Notes: generated from the sequence alone by a model not told the origin. A stretch of DNA of 64,000 nucleotides from Maribacter sp. (GCA_011050675.1 DRFI01000022.1:19105-83104); one strand, 5' to 3'. Numbered from the stretch's first letter, positions 43,832 through 54,152 are shown. A program made the numbers and translations.

Positions 43832-46372
43832 ATGAAAAAACAAAAATATAATACAGATCAATTCTATGGATTGATGCATACGGACGTCGAGGGAATCGAT
43901 GGTCTTATAGAACTGGCCCTGAATATACGCTGGTCATGGAACCATGCCTCGGATATGTTATGGGAACAACTAGATCCGGAACTCTGGGAATTCACGCGAA
44001 ACCCCTGGGTCATTCTACAGACGGTTTCACGAAATCGACTGGAGGAGCGTTTGGCAGACCCAGATTTTCGGGAGAAGCTAGACGGTCTTTTAAAGGCAAA
44101 CGAAAAAGCGATTTCTACTCCCTCGTGGTTTCAGCAAAACCATTCTAAGGCGGCACTAACCACCATTGCCTATTTCAGTATGGAATATATGCTCAACGAG
44201 GCCCTGCCTATTTATGCCGGTGGCTTGGGCAATGTAGCGGGCGATCAACTAAAAGCGGCCAGCGATTTGGGCGTACCTGTTGTCGCTGTGGGATTACTAT
44301 ATGCCAAAGGCTATTTCCGACAGGAAATAGATAAATATGGCACACAAAATGCTCTGTTCCCCTATAATGACCCTGGACAATTACCCATTACGCCCTTGCG
44401 TCTACCAAATGGGGAGTGGCTACGTATAAAGGTATCGTTGCCCGGTCACCCGATATGGCTAAGAGCATGGCAGGTACAAGTGGGAAGAGCGAAACTCTAT
44501 CTATTGGATAGCAACGATGCCGCCAACTTGCCGATTCATCGTGGAATTACCGATGAGCTGTATGGCGGAGGGGCCGAACGGCGCATAAAACAGGAAATCA
44601 TATTGGGCGTGGGTGGCTACAGATTACTAAAAGCCTTGGATATTGAACCCGAAGTGTGTCATATGAACGAAGGGCATGCGTCATTTTTGGTCCTTGAACG
44701 TGCCAATGATTTTATGAAGGCGAACGGAACTTCGTTTGAAGAGGCCCTTGCCGTAACCCGAGTGGGCAACTTATTTACCACCCACACAGCGGTTGCAGCC
44801 GGTTTTGATCATTTCAGCCCCTCGTCAATGGAATATCACTTAGGCACTTATGCCAAAGAACAACTGGGTTTGGATTTTAATGATTTGATGGCACTTGGGC
44901 GTGCAGACGCCAATAACCAATTAGAGAATTTTAATATGGCTTATCTGGCAATTCGTGGTAGTGGGGCGGTAAATGGAGTTAGCCGTTTGCATGGTGAAGT
45001 AAGCAGAACTCTTTTTAACAATCTTTTCCCGCGCTGGCCGGCAGCCGAAGTTCCGGTAGGCTATGTAACCAATGGTGTGCACATGCCATGCTGGGATTCC
45101 AAATATGCTGATGAAATCTGGACAGAATCCTGTGGAAAGGATCGCTGGAGGGGCGAACTCGATGACCATTCAGCACATATTTCGAAACTATCCGACGAAA
45201 AACTTTGGGAATTTAGATCTCGATCTAGAAATCGCCTTGTCGATTTTATAAGGGCAAGGTTTGAAAGGCAGGCAATAGTCTCGGGTCTACCGCTAGAAGT
45301 GGTCGAGATCGCAAAACAGGTTTTTAACCCAAACACCTTGACCTTGGGCTTTGCCCGCAGATTTGTGCCTTACAAAAGACCAGACCTCTTATTGCACGAT
45401 CCTGAACGTTTTGTACGTATTCTAACCAACACGGAACATCCTGTACAATTGGTCTTGGCCGGTAAAGCTCCACCATTTGATGAAGCAGGAAAAGGATTAA
45501 TAAGAAAATGGGTTCAGTTTATCCAACAACATAATTTGTACAATCATGTCCTCTTTCTAAGTGATTATGACATGATGTTGGCGGAAAATTTGGTTCAAGG
45601 TGTTGATGTATGGCTAAATACCCCGAGAAGACCATGGGAAGCTAGCGGAACCAGTGGTATGAAAGTACTTGTAAATGGTGGTCTCAATTTATCGGAATTA
45701 GACGGTTGGTGGGCAGAAGCATACACTCCCGAAGTAGGCTGGGCGCTAGGTGATGACCAAGAACATGGCGATGATCCGGCATGGGACGCACACGAGGCAG
45801 TAACACTATATGAAATACTGGAGCAACAGGTCGTCCCCGAATTCTACGCACATAACAAAAAAGGAGTGTCGGAAATTTGGGTGGAACGTATGCGAAAAAG
45901 TATGGCGACCCTAACGCCCCGTTTTTCAACCAACCGAACGGTTCGCGAATATACGGAGGACTACTATCTGCCAGCGGCAATCAACTATAAAAAATGCGCT
46001 GCTAGAAAAGGAGCTAAAGGAAAGAGAATTGTTAAAGTACGACATGAGCTAAAAAATAAATGGGATACCATTCAATTTGGTAAAATTAAAATTGATAGTG
46101 TAGGTCAAAAACATCACTTTAAAGTGCCGATTTGGTTGAAAGGAATAAATTCCAAGCATATTCAAGTAGTACTATTCGCGGAGGGTATTAACGGCGAAGC
46201 ACCCGAAAAAATCAAAATGAAATTTGATTGGTTGGGTAAAGATGGGGCACATAACTTTTATGCAGAGGTAAATACTTCCCGACCTACAGTTCACTATACC
46301 CTTCGTATTGTACCCAGCTACGAAGGAATTTCCGTACCGTTGGAGGATAACTTGATACTATGGCAGCATTAA
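43832..46372 (+). CDS. glgP: Alpha-glucan phosphorylase (GT35) with DUF3417 domain
   Basis: The 846-residue protein starts with a DUF3417 domain (LIELALNIRWSWNHASDMLW). The catalytic part has ALPIYAGGLGNVAGDQLKAA, VCHMNEGHASFL and ARRFVPYKRPDLLL, and the pyridoxal-phosphate loop EASGTSGMKVLVNGGLNLSE (about 600-618; Lys in GTSGMK binds PLP). The C-terminal 110 residues form a beta-rich domain. It releases glucose-1-phosphate from glycogen or starch with phosphate, saving one ATP per sugar. It fits upstream of phosphoketolase and acetate kinase. Confidence 0.92.
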   Translation: MKKQKYNTDQFYGLMHTDVEGIDGLIELALNIRWSWNHASDMLWEQLDPELWEFTRNPWVILQTVSRNRLEERLADPDFREKLDGLLKANEKAISTPSWFQQNHSKAALTTIAYFSMEYMLNEALPIYAGGLGNVAGDQLKAASDLGVPVVAVGLLYAKGYFRQEIDKYGTQNALFPYNDPGQLPITPLRLPNGEWLRIKVSLPGHPIWLRAWQVQVGRAKLYLLDSNDAANLPIHRGITDELYGGGAERRIKQEIILGVGGYRLLKALDIEPEVCHMNEGHASFLVLERANDFMKANGTSFEEALAVTRVGNLFTTHTAVAAGFDHFSPSSMEYHLGTYAKEQLGLDFNDLMALGRADANNQLENFNMAYLAIRGSGAVNGVSRLHGEVSRTLFNNLFPRWPAAEVPVGYVTNGVHMPCWDSKYADEIWTESCGKDRWRGELDDHSAHISKLSDEKLWEFRSRSRNRLVDFIRARFERQAIVSGLPLEVVEIAKQVFNPNTLTLGFARRFVPYKRPDLLLHDPERFVRILTNTEHPVQLVLAGKAPPFDEAGKGLIRKWVQFIQQHNLYNHVLFLSDYDMMLAENLVQGVDVWLNTPRRPWEASGTSGMKVLVNGGLNLSELDGWWAEAYTPEVGWALGDDQEHGDDPAWDAHEAVTLYEILEQQVVPEFYAHNKKGVSEIWVERMRKSMATLTPRFSTNRTVREYTEDYYLPAAINYKKCAARKGAKGKRIVKVRHELKNKWDTIQFGKIKIDSVGQKHHFKVPIWLKGINSKHIQVVLFAEGINGEAPEKIKMKFDWLGKDGAHNFYAEVNTSRPTVHYTLRIVPSYEGISVPLEDNLILWQH

Positions 46373-46398
46373 AAATCGAATTTTAAATAAAAAGAAAA

Positions 46399-46617
46399 AT
46401 GGAGACACTGGAATATCATGAAATCATATTAAAAAAAGTCAGCTTCGATGAGGAGTTGTTAAAGATAGAACTGAAAAAGGCGGTTCGTAATACTACCTGT
46501 TCAAAACAGCCGGCTTTATTGGAATGGTGCGGTAAAGAGCTTGGGGCAAAATATAAACAATTGGCTTCCTCTTTTATGAAGGACAAGAATTGTGCTTTTG
46601 ATTGTTCAGATTCATGA
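46399..46617 (+). CDS. Small Cys-containing protein, unknown
   Basis: The 72 residues are mostly helical and charged (KKVSFDEELLKIELKKAV), with Cys at NTTCSKQ, EWCGKE and a C-terminal KDKNCAFDCSDS. No signal peptide and no membrane helix. I recognise no family. It sits 26 bp after the phosphorylase and 74 bp before acetate kinase. It may be a small regulatory or redox partner of one of these enzymes, but the sequence does not say so. Confidence 0.55.
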   Translation: METLEYHEIILKKVSFDEELLKIELKKAVRNTTCSKQPALLEWCGKELGAKYKQLASSFMKDKNCAFDCSDS

Positions 46618-46691
46618 TAGAATTCAACTAAGAATCATCGAAACAAAACTGTGCAATCAAAAATCTAAATAATTAATACCTAGAACAAAAA

Positions 46692-47906
46692 ATGCTTTCG
46701 GAAAATTCAAATCTTTTAACAATCAACGGCGGTTCATCCAGCATCAAGTTCGCTATGTATGAAATGGCCAAAGATCCGACGCTCATATTCTCTGGAAGCA
46801 TTGACCGAATTGGTATGGACAATGCAATATTCAACCTTACATACGAAAATAAAGTAAAGGAGAGCTTCGACGTGTATTCACCTGGCTTTTACGAGGCATC
46901 TATCTTTTTAATTCTTTGGCTCAAAAAGCAATCTGGTTTTGACAGGGTTAAATGTATTGGTCATCGCATTGTCCATGGTAAGAACCACAAAAAGGCCGAA
47001 ATAATAAGCAATGCTCTAATAAAGGAATTAAAGCAAATAAAAGACTATGACCCAGATCATCTTCCTGCCGAGATTGAAATCATCGAACTGTTCAAAAGTA
47101 GGTACGCCGGTATGTTGCACGTTGCATGTTTTGATACTTCTTTTCATATAACATTACCCCGTATTGCAAAAATGCTGCCCATACCAAGACGTTTTGATAA
47201 AGCGGGTATTCAACGCTATGGTTTTCATGGCTTGTCCTATGCCTACCTAATGGAAGAGCTAAAGATAAAACTAGGAGTTGAGGCTAATGGTCGGGTCATT
47301 CTGGCCCATTTGGGAAACGGTGCTAGCTTGGCAGCAGTTAAAGACGGCAAGAGTATTGATACCACCATGGGATTTACCCCTGCAGGTGGTTGTGTTATGG
47401 GGACACGAAGCGGCGATTTGGATCCTGGGGTCGCTTGGTATATGATGAAAAGAGAAGGGTTGAATACCAAAAAATTCAATCATTTGATCAATCATGAATC
47501 GGGTCTTCTGGGAATTTCCGAAACAAGTGCCGATATGCAAGATTTGTTACAAAAAGAAAGCTCAGACGAACGAGCAGCAGAGGCAGTAGCCCTATTCTGT
47601 TATCAGATTAAAAAATGGATAGGTTCGTTTATGTCCGTATTGGGAGGGCTTGATATATTAGTCTTTTCTGGGGGTATTGGCGAGAATGCACCGATTATTC
47701 GTTCTAGAATTTGTAAGGGTTTGGGCTTTGCCGGAATTGTATTAGATGAGGACTTAAACGGACTAAATGAAACTCAAATCTCGATGGAGGATAGCAAAGT
47801 AAAAGTATTGGTAATCCCTACCAACGAGGAGTTGATGATTGCAAAATGCACGACAGATTTGTACTACGGGTTCAAAAACAAAGAAAGACAACGAAAAAAC
47901 AAGTAA
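46692..47906 (+). CDS. ackA: Acetate kinase
   Basis: The 404 residues carry the acetokinase motifs: [14 protein letters not shown] (10-23, first phosphate site), [42 protein letters not shown], and [40 protein letters not shown] and [14 protein letters not shown] complete the pattern. It makes ATP from acetyl-phosphate and ADP, giving acetate. It directly precedes phosphoketolase, which makes acetyl-phosphate, and the two are separated by only 2 bp. No phosphate acetyltransferase gene is visible, so the acetyl-phosphate probably comes from phosphoketolase. Confidence 0.94.
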   Translation: MLSENSNLLTINGGSSSIKFAMYEMAKDPTLIFSGSIDRIGMDNAIFNLTYENKVKESFDVYSPGFYEASIFLILWLKKQSGFDRVKCIGHRIVHGKNHKKAEIISNALIKELKQIKDYDPDHLPAEIEIIELFKSRYAGMLHVACFDTSFHITLPRIAKMLPIPRRFDKAGIQRYGFHGLSYAYLMEELKIKLGVEANGRVILAHLGNGASLAAVKDGKSIDTTMGFTPAGGCVMGTRSGDLDPGVAWYMMKREGLNTKKFNHLINHESGLLGISETSADMQDLLQKESSDERAAEAVALFCYQIKKWIGSFMSVLGGLDILVFSGGIGENAPIIRSRICKGLGFAGIVLDEDLNGLNETQISMEDSKVKVLVIPTNEELMIAKCTTDLYYGFKNKERQRKNK

Positions 47907-47908
47907 TA

Positions 47909-50293
47909 ATGGAAAATCAAAATAGTAAAAAAGGAGGAACGCAAATAACTCAAGAACTTTTAAATAAAATGGATGCGTACTGGCGGGCGACGAACTATCT
48001 CTCCGTAGGTCAGATTTATCTATGGGATAACCCCTTGATTCGAAAACCATTGAAAGCTGAACACATTAAACCCATGTTGTTGGGACATTGGGGCACTACA
48101 CCGGGCCAAAATTTTATGTATGTCCATCTAAATCGAATCATTAAAAAATACGATTTGAACATGATTTATGTGTCCGGCCCCGGACACGGAGGACCGGCTC
48201 TCGTCGCAAGCACTTACCTTGAAGGAACCTATAGTGAAGTATATCCGGACATCAGCCAAGACGAAGAGGGATTGAAAAAACTGTTTACCCAATTCTCCTT
48301 CCCAGGCGGTATTCCCAGCCACGTATCTCCCGAATGCCCTGGATCCATTCATGAAGGTGGCGAGCTTGGCTATTCGCTCAGCCATGCTTTCGGCGCGGTC
48401 TTCGATAATCCGAATTTGATCGTATCGTGCGTAGTAGGTGATGGGGAAGCGGAGACGGGTCCCTTGGCGACCGCATGGCACTCCAACAAATTTCTGAATC
48501 CGGTAACCGACGGTACGGTACTTCCTATTCTTCACCTTAATGGATATAAGATTGCCAATCCCACGATTCTTGCCCGGATCGGGGACGTGGAACTAGAACA
48601 GCTTTTTTTAGGCTATGGATGGAAGCCCTATTTCATCGAAGGTGATGACCCTATGACTATGCACCGGAAAATGGCAGAATTGCTAGACCAAGTAACCGAG
48701 GAAATTAAAACCATCAAGAAAAACGCCGCTAATGGATCTACTACACAACGCCCGCAGTGGCCTATGATTATTTTAAAATCACCCAAAGGATGGACAGGTC
48801 CCAAGTTTGTGGATGGTTTGCCCGTGGAAAATCATTTTCGATCACATCAGGTTCCGTTGCCCGATGCAGCCAGTAATCCAGAGCACTTAAAACAATTGGA
48901 AGATTGGTTCAAAAGTTATAAGCCCGAAGAGCTTTTTGATGAACAAGGGCGTCTTTTACCTGAATTGGCAGATCTGGCTCCTAAAGGAGAACAGCGAATG
49001 GGTGCCAACCCACATGCCAATGGAGGTCTTTTGTTAAAAGACCTTCTTATGCCCGACTTTAGGGAGTATCGCCTTGATGTATCGGTACGCGGGGAGATGG
49101 GAAACGGTGATACCCGTGTTCTGGGAGAATTTGCCAGGGATATTATCAATCTGAACCGATCACAACGAAATTTCAGAATCTTTGGACCGGACGAAACACT
49201 CTCGAACCGTTTGAACTCGGTTTTCGAGGCTACTAACAGGCAATGGGAAGGAGAGACTATGGAAACCGATGAACTTCTTGAAAAAGACGGCCGTGTTATG
49301 GAGATGTTGAGTGAACACCAGTGCGAAGGATGGCTAGAAGGCTATCTTTTGACCGGAAGACATGGTCTTTTCAATTGCTACGAGGCCTTTATCCATATCA
49401 TCGATTCTATGTTCAACCAACATGCCAAGTGGCTAAAAGTAACTGCTGAACTACCATGGCGCAGAAATATCGCTTCCCTAAACATTCTTTTAGCCTCGCA
49501 CGTTTGGCGGCAAGACCACAACGGGTTTACTCATCAGGATCCCGGGTTCCTTGATGTTGTGATGAATAAAAAAGCATCGGTGGTACGCGTATATCTTCCG
49601 CCCGATGCCAATTGTCTTTTATCGGTAATGAACCATTGTTTCCGCAGTAAGCATTATGTAAATGTGGTTGTGGCCGGAAAGCACCCGGCACCACAATGGC
49701 TTCCCATGGAGGAAGCAGTTGTTCATTGTGCCAAGGGCATCGGTATTTGGACCTGGGCGAGCAATGATAGAGAAATAGAACCCGATGTGGTTATGGCTTG
49801 CGCAGGTGATGTACCTACACTAGAGACCTTGGCGGCGGTATCCATATTACGAGAAAAATTGCCAAACCTGAAAGTACGCGTGGTAAACGTGGTCGATTTG
49901 ATGAAGCTACAGACCAATACGGCGCATCCGCATGGATTAACCGATGCTGATTTTGACATGTTATTTACAAAGACCAAACCGGTTATATTCGCCTTTCACG
50001 GCTATCCTTGGCTGGTACACCGTCTTACCTACAGCCGTACAAATCATGTTAATATTCATGTTAGGGGCTATAAGGAAGAAGGCACCATAACGACCGCTTT
50101 TGATATGACAGTTTTAAATGAGATGGATCGTTTTCATTTAGTACAGGATGTCTTGGACCGATTGCCGAACCTAGGGGATGAAGTAGCATATCTGAAACAG
50201 GAAATGCAGGACAAGCTCATCGAGCACCACTATTTCATCCGTAAAAATGGGTTGGATATGCCCGAGATCAGAAACTGGAAATGGGAAAATTAA
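47909..50293 (+). CDS. xfp: Phosphoketolase
   Basis: The ATG at 47909 was chosen; a start 63 bases upstream would run inside ackA and add a basic, non-family segment. About 795 residues. Motifs: [33 protein letters not shown], the TPP motif GDGEAETGP (about 177), [18 protein letters not shown] and [14 protein letters not shown]. It splits xylulose-5-phosphate or fructose-6-phosphate with phosphate to acetyl-phosphate plus glyceraldehyde-3-phosphate or erythrose-4-phosphate. The acetate kinase before it completes an ATP-yielding shunt that bypasses the lower glycolysis. Confidence 0.94.
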   Translation: MENQNSKKGGTQITQELLNKMDAYWRATNYLSVGQIYLWDNPLIRKPLKAEHIKPMLLGHWGTTPGQNFMYVHLNRIIKKYDLNMIYVSGPGHGGPALVASTYLEGTYSEVYPDISQDEEGLKKLFTQFSFPGGIPSHVSPECPGSIHEGGELGYSLSHAFGAVFDNPNLIVSCVVGDGEAETGPLATAWHSNKFLNPVTDGTVLPILHLNGYKIANPTILARIGDVELEQLFLGYGWKPYFIEGDDPMTMHRKMAELLDQVTEEIKTIKKNAANGSTTQRPQWPMIILKSPKGWTGPKFVDGLPVENHFRSHQVPLPDAASNPEHLKQLEDWFKSYKPEELFDEQGRLLPELADLAPKGEQRMGANPHANGGLLLKDLLMPDFREYRLDVSVRGEMGNGDTRVLGEFARDIINLNRSQRNFRIFGPDETLSNRLNSVFEATNRQWEGETMETDELLEKDGRVMEMLSEHQCEGWLEGYLLTGRHGLFNCYEAFIHIIDSMFNQHAKWLKVTAELPWRRNIASLNILLASHVWRQDHNGFTHQDPGFLDVVMNKKASVVRVYLPPDANCLLSVMNHCFRSKHYVNVVVAGKHPAPQWLPMEEAVVHCAKGIGIWTWASNDREIEPDVVMACAGDVPTLETLAAVSILREKLPNLKVRVVNVVDLMKLQTNTAHPHGLTDADFDMLFTKTKPVIFAFHGYPWLVHRLTYSRTNHVNIHVRGYKEEGTITTAFDMTVLNEMDRFHLVQDVLDRLPNLGDEVAYLKQEMQDKLIEHHYFIRKNGLDMPEIRNWKWEN

Positions 50294-50358
50294 ATAGGCT
50301 ATTCCAACGGATTCTTATCACTCAAAGAACTTGGTACAACGAATTTTAAAAAGACAAA

Positions 50359-51348
50359 ATGAAAACAACGGTATTCAGTACACATAAATTCGAAGAACCC
50401 CATTTGCTATCTTCAAATAAAGGTAAGCATGAACTTAATCTACTTGAAGTACGGTTGACCGAAAGTACGGCTTCCTTGGCTCTTGGCACCGAGGCCATTA
50501 GTTTGTTTACAAGCGATGATGCCTCGGCTCTAATACTTGAAAAACTTAAAGATATCGGAATCAAATATATCGCCCTGCGTACCGCAGGATACAATAATGT
50601 AGATACAAAAAAAGCAGCTGAACTGGGCATCAAAATTTCAAGGGTTCCTGTATATTCCCCGTATGCAATCGCAGAACACACAATGGCGTTGATACTTGCA
50701 TTGAACCGAAAACTAATCAGAGCCCATAATAGGGTCAGAGACATGAATTTCTCGCTGAACGGACTCACAGGGTTTGACTTGAACGGAAAAACTGTTGGGG
50801 TATTGGGAACAGGGAAAATTGGGGCTATCCTGGTTAAAATACTGCATGGTTTTGGTTGTAAAATTTTGGCATATGATACCTCAGAAAATAGAATGCTCAT
50901 TGAAAAATATGGGATACGCTATACAGACTGTAAAACGTTATGCAGTGAATCGGATATCATAAGCTTGCATGTCCCCTTAAATTCTTCAACCAAACATTTG
51001 ATTGATGCCAGGCATATTTCACTAATGAAACCAGGAGTTATGCTAATCAATACCAGTCGCGGAGCATTGGTCGATACCAAAGCGGTTATTGAAGGACTAA
51101 AGACCAAGAAGATTGGTTACCTAGGGATTGATGTTTATGAGGAGGAAGAAGGATTGTTCTTTGAAGACCATTCCGATGACATTTTACAAGACGATGTAAT
51201 TGCCCGTTTAATGACCTTTAACAATGTTTTGATAACCAGTCATCAAGCCTTTTTAACCGAAACAGCATTGACAAATATTGCTGAAACCACGATATATAAT
51301 CTAGACTGTATTGAAAAAGGCAAAGTTTCAGGAAACGAAGTTTCTTGA
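50359..51348 (+). CDS. ldhA: D-lactate dehydrogenase-type 2-hydroxyacid dehydrogenase
   Basis: The 329 residues match the D-isomer 2-hydroxyacid dehydrogenase family. IKYIALRTAGYNNVDTKKAA (Arg near residue 76) is the substrate-binding part. VGVLGTGKIGAILVKIL is the NAD Rossmann motif. LHVPLNSSTKHLID, NTSRGALVDTKAVI (second Arg) and LITSHQAFLTETAL (His) carry the family catalytic positions. GIDVYEEEEGLFFEDHS is close to LdhA. It probably reduces pyruvate to D-lactate with NADH. That would regenerate NAD+ under low oxygen, in line with the fermentative genes before it. Confidence 0.88.
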   Translation: MKTTVFSTHKFEEPHLLSSNKGKHELNLLEVRLTESTASLALGTEAISLFTSDDASALILEKLKDIGIKYIALRTAGYNNVDTKKAAELGIKISRVPVYSPYAIAEHTMALILALNRKLIRAHNRVRDMNFSLNGLTGFDLNGKTVGVLGTGKIGAILVKILHGFGCKILAYDTSENRMLIEKYGIRYTDCKTLCSESDIISLHVPLNSSTKHLIDARHISLMKPGVMLINTSRGALVDTKAVIEGLKTKKIGYLGIDVYEEEEGLFFEDHSDDILQDDVIARLMTFNNVLITSHQAFLTETALTNIAETTIYNLDCIEKGKVSGNEVS

Positions 51349-51390
51349 TTAAGAAACAAAAATTAGTAGTAACACTTAAATCTTAAAATT

Positions 51391-52164
51391 ATGGATCGAG
51401 TAAAAAACAAAGTAGCCATTATCACAGGAGGTGCCTCTGGATTAGGAAAATCAAGTGCTATTTTATTGGCACGCGAAGGAGCAAAAATAGTAATAACAGA
51501 TTTGGATGAAGAAAAAGGAAATAAAGTAGTCCAACAAATCAAGAACGATAGCGGTGAAGCCATATTTATAAAACAAGATGTATCCAAAGAAGATCAATGG
51601 AAAAAGGTAATCGAGACTACGCTCAAGACCTTTGGCAAGCTAAATATCCTGGCTAATGCTGCTGGTATAGCAATCGGTAAAAACGTAGAAGATATCACGC
51701 TTGCAGACTGGAAAAAACTTTTAAGCATCAATTTAGATGGCAGTTTCCTAGGTACCCAATACGGTATTAAGGCTATAAAAGAAAGCGGAGAAGGTGGCTC
51801 AATCATTAACTTTTCTTCCATTGAAGGCCTTATTGGCGATCCCAATTTAGCTGCATATAACGCAAGTAAGGGTGGTATAACTTTATTTACCAAGTCTGCT
51901 GCACTTCATTGCGCGAAACAGGGTTATGGCATCCGTGTCAATTCCATTCATCCAGCCTATATATGGACACCAATGGTAGAAAATTTCCTAAAAGCCCAAG
52001 GTGATTTGGAAGAGGGCAAAAAGCACTTAGAAGGTCTGCATCCAGTCGGACATTTGGGAGAACCAGATGACATAGGTTATGGTGTCGTCTATCTAGCTTC
52101 AGATGAATCAAAATTTATGACCGGTTCTGAATTGGTAATCGATGGTGGATACTCTGCACAATAA
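51391..52164 (+). CDS. Short-chain dehydrogenase/reductase
   Basis: The 257 residues show the classical SDR pattern: IITGGASGLGKSSAILLARE (cofactor TGGxxGxG), ANAAGIAIGKN (the NNAG-like motif), SIINFSSIEGL (active Ser), YNASKGGITLF (the YxxxK pair) and a C-terminal VIDGGYSAQ. TDLDEEKG suggests an NAD preference (Asp after the second strand). The substrate is not determined; glucose or steroid-alcohol dehydrogenases are near relatives by motif. It may balance NADH/NADPH in the fermentation block. Confidence 0.87.
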   Translation: MDRVKNKVAIITGGASGLGKSSAILLAREGAKIVITDLDEEKGNKVVQQIKNDSGEAIFIKQDVSKEDQWKKVIETTLKTFGKLNILANAAGIAIGKNVEDITLADWKKLLSINLDGSFLGTQYGIKAIKESGEGGSIINFSSIEGLIGDPNLAAYNASKGGITLFTKSAALHCAKQGYGIRVNSIHPAYIWTPMVENFLKAQGDLEEGKKHLEGLHPVGHLGEPDDIGYGVVYLASDESKFMTGSELVIDGGYSAQ

Positions 52165-52180
52165 TGAACAAATCTAAAAT

Positions 52181-53017
52181 ATGAAAAATATCCTCGTACC
52201 CACCGATTTCTCTGAAAACTGCACCAAAGCTGCACATCTCGGGATTAAAATAGCAAAAACATACAATGCAGAAATACACTTTTTGCATCAGATGACCACA
52301 CCTGTAGATTGGGTAAAATTAGACAAGCTTAAAGAAAAGCGTTATCCAGAAACCTTAAAGCAGATAGGTGCGTCAAAGGCTAATTTACGTGAACTTGAAA
52401 AAATAGCAGAACATGAAGGTCTTAAGTGTAGAACCTTTCTTCAGTTCGATTCGGGACAAAAAGATATTCTGAATCATTCTGGTCATTTTCATCACGACTT
52501 TATCATTACTGGAAGCAGCGGAACAAAGGGGCGAGTAAGGGAAATAACAGGTAGTAACGTTGAGAAAATCGTCCGAAAAGCCAATGCGCCAATTATTGTC
52601 GTCAAAGAAGAGGAAGTAACGTTTCCCTTTAATGACATTCTATTCGTGTCAGATTTTGAAGAAGATGTGAGTCATCCCTTTGAAGTAGTCATTTCCATAG
52701 CTGAACAATGTGATGCTAGTATCCATTTATTACGCATAAATACAGAAACAGAGTTCAATAGTATTGAACTTGGACTGAATCCTGTCAAGGAATTCCTTGA
52801 AAAGTTTCCCGCCTTAAAAAACTTTTCTATGAACGTTCACAACGAATCGTCAGTAGAAGAAGGTATAAATACATTTTTAAAACATCAGCCCGCAGATTTG
52901 ATTGCAATGAGTACCCACGGAAAGACAGGATTTTTGAGTTTATTTTCAAAAAGCATTGCCGAGGGTGTAACTAATCATTCAGAACTACCTGTGATGACCA
53001 TACATATTAAAAAATGA
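52181..53017 (+). CDS. Universal stress protein with two tandem domains
   Basis: The 278 residues are two UspA-like halves. Half one starts MKNILVPTDFSENCTKAAHL and ends with ITGSSGTKGRVREITGSNVE (nucleotide-binding type); half two starts PFNDILFVSDFEEDVSH and ends AMSTHGKTGFLSLFSKSIAE. The Gxx...G...S motif at the end of each half is the usual ATP-binding variation. The first half has more complete residues than the second. Its stop overlaps the ATG of the next gene (ATGA), so the nuclease fusion at 53014 is translationally coupled. Confidence 0.9.
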   Translation: MKNILVPTDFSENCTKAAHLGIKIAKTYNAEIHFLHQMTTPVDWVKLDKLKEKRYPETLKQIGASKANLRELEKIAEHEGLKCRTFLQFDSGQKDILNHSGHFHHDFIITGSSGTKGRVREITGSNVEKIVRKANAPIIVVKEEEVTFPFNDILFVSDFEEDVSHPFEVVISIAEQCDASIHLLRINTETEFNSIELGLNPVKEFLEKFPALKNFSMNVHNESSVEEGINTFLKHQPADLIAMSTHGKTGFLSLFSKSIAEGVTNHSELPVMTIHIKK

Positions 53018-53865
53018 AAGATTCAATCAACATAGTGAAATATTCTGGCGACGTGGTTCCTTTTGATGTGGATAAACTTATCAATTCCTTAAGACGTGCA
53101 CAAGCGAGTGAAGAATTGATTCAACAAATTGTTGAGCAAGTTGAAGACCAAATATATGACGGTATTACCACTAAAAAAATCTACCAAATGGCATTTAAAA
53201 TACTTAAAGGCAAATCACGTGTAAGTGCCTCAAAGTATAAGCTTAAAAAAGCATTGATGGAATTGGGACCATCTGGCTTCCCTTTTGAAAAGCTGGTTGG
53301 CAAACTATTAGAGTATGAAGGGTTTGCAACTAAGGTTGGTGTCATAGTTCAGGGCAATTGTGTGCAGCACGAAATAGATGTGATAGCAAAAAAAGACGAT
53401 ACCCATCATATGATTGAATGTAAATACCACAGTGACCAAGGTAGGTTTTGTAATGTGAAAATCCCCTTATATATCCATTCAAGATTTTTGGATGTTGAAA
53501 AACAATGGGAACGACAAAAAGGTCACGAGGATAAACTTCATAGGGGAGGTGTATATACCAATACGCGATTTACCACTGATGCTGTGCAGTATGGTAAATG
53601 CGTGGGATTATTATTGACGAGTTGGGATTATCCGATGGGAAATGGTTTAAAAGATAGAATAGACAAGTTGGGACTGCACCCTTTAACGGCATTGACTACT
53701 CTGACCAAAGCCGAAAAAACAAAGCTATTGGACACCGGCATTGTGCTCTGCAAAGAGCTTCATGAAAAACCTGTGATATTGAAACAGATAGGAATTGATA
53801 AAAAAAGACATAAAAAGATTTTGGAAGATTCAGAAGAGCTATGTAAAGCACTTAAGGATTATTAA
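53014..53865 (+). CDS. ATP-cone domain fused to a Mrr-like nuclease
   Basis: Residues 1-90 form an ATP-cone (VPFDVDKLINSLRRAQA, then GITTKKIYQMAFKIL and SASKYKLKKALMELGPSG), the nucleotide-sensing module of NrdR and ribonucleotide reductase. Residues 92-180 form a restriction-endonuclease-like domain: FPFEKLVGKLLEYEGF, then the PD-(D/E)xK core HEIDVIAKK and HHMIECKYH. The rest is helical. It may cut DNA or RNA depending on the ATP/dATP level. Its coupling to a Usp gene makes a nucleotide-controlled stress function plausible, but no target can be read. Confidence 0.82.
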   Translation: MKDSINIVKYSGDVVPFDVDKLINSLRRAQASEELIQQIVEQVEDQIYDGITTKKIYQMAFKILKGKSRVSASKYKLKKALMELGPSGFPFEKLVGKLLEYEGFATKVGVIVQGNCVQHEIDVIAKKDDTHHMIECKYHSDQGRFCNVKIPLYIHSRFLDVEKQWERQKGHEDKLHRGGVYTNTRFTTDAVQYGKCVGLLLTSWDYPMGNGLKDRIDKLGLHPLTALTTLTKAEKTKLLDTGIVLCKELHEKPVILKQIGIDKKRHKKILEDSEELCKALKDY

Positions 53866-53897
53866 TATAAAAGTTCAACAACCTTAAAACAAAACTT

Positions 53898-54152
53898 ATG
53901 AAAACAGATGAACTGCAAAAACAAAACAGCATAGATTTAGAGCCATTTTACCAAGCACTGGAAGATGATTCAAAACTACTTGAAGAAGCCCTTGAAATAT
54001 TATTGGGGATGGTAAACTTTGAACCTAAATCAGTAAAGAAATTGGCGCTTTTTATCAAGGAGGATTCTCGTAATCTATATAATGAAATAGCGGAATTGAG
54101 CAAATCAAACCAAGTTAAAGGAAACACACCTTCCTGCTGTGGTGGACTCTAA
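53898..54152 (+). CDS. Small helical protein with C-terminal CC motif, unknown
   Basis: The 84 residues are mainly charged helices (SIDLEPFYQALEDDSKLLEE, ILLGMVNFEPKSVKKLALF) and end in SCCGGL, the only Cys pair. No signal or membrane segment is present. I recognise no family. It lies 32 bp after the ATP-cone nuclease gene and 14 bp before the RNase gene, so it may belong to that unit. The CCGG end could bind a metal or form a redox pair. Confidence 0.6.
   Translation: MKTDELQKQNSIDLEPFYQALEDDSKLLEEALEILLGMVNFEPKSVKKLALFIKEDSRNLYNEIAELSKSNQVKGNTPSCCGGL

Noticed and set aside
47846..47908. Earlier start for phosphoketolase
   Set aside because: It lies inside the end of ackA and adds a basic stretch absent from the family; the ATG at 47909 follows the ackA stop directly.
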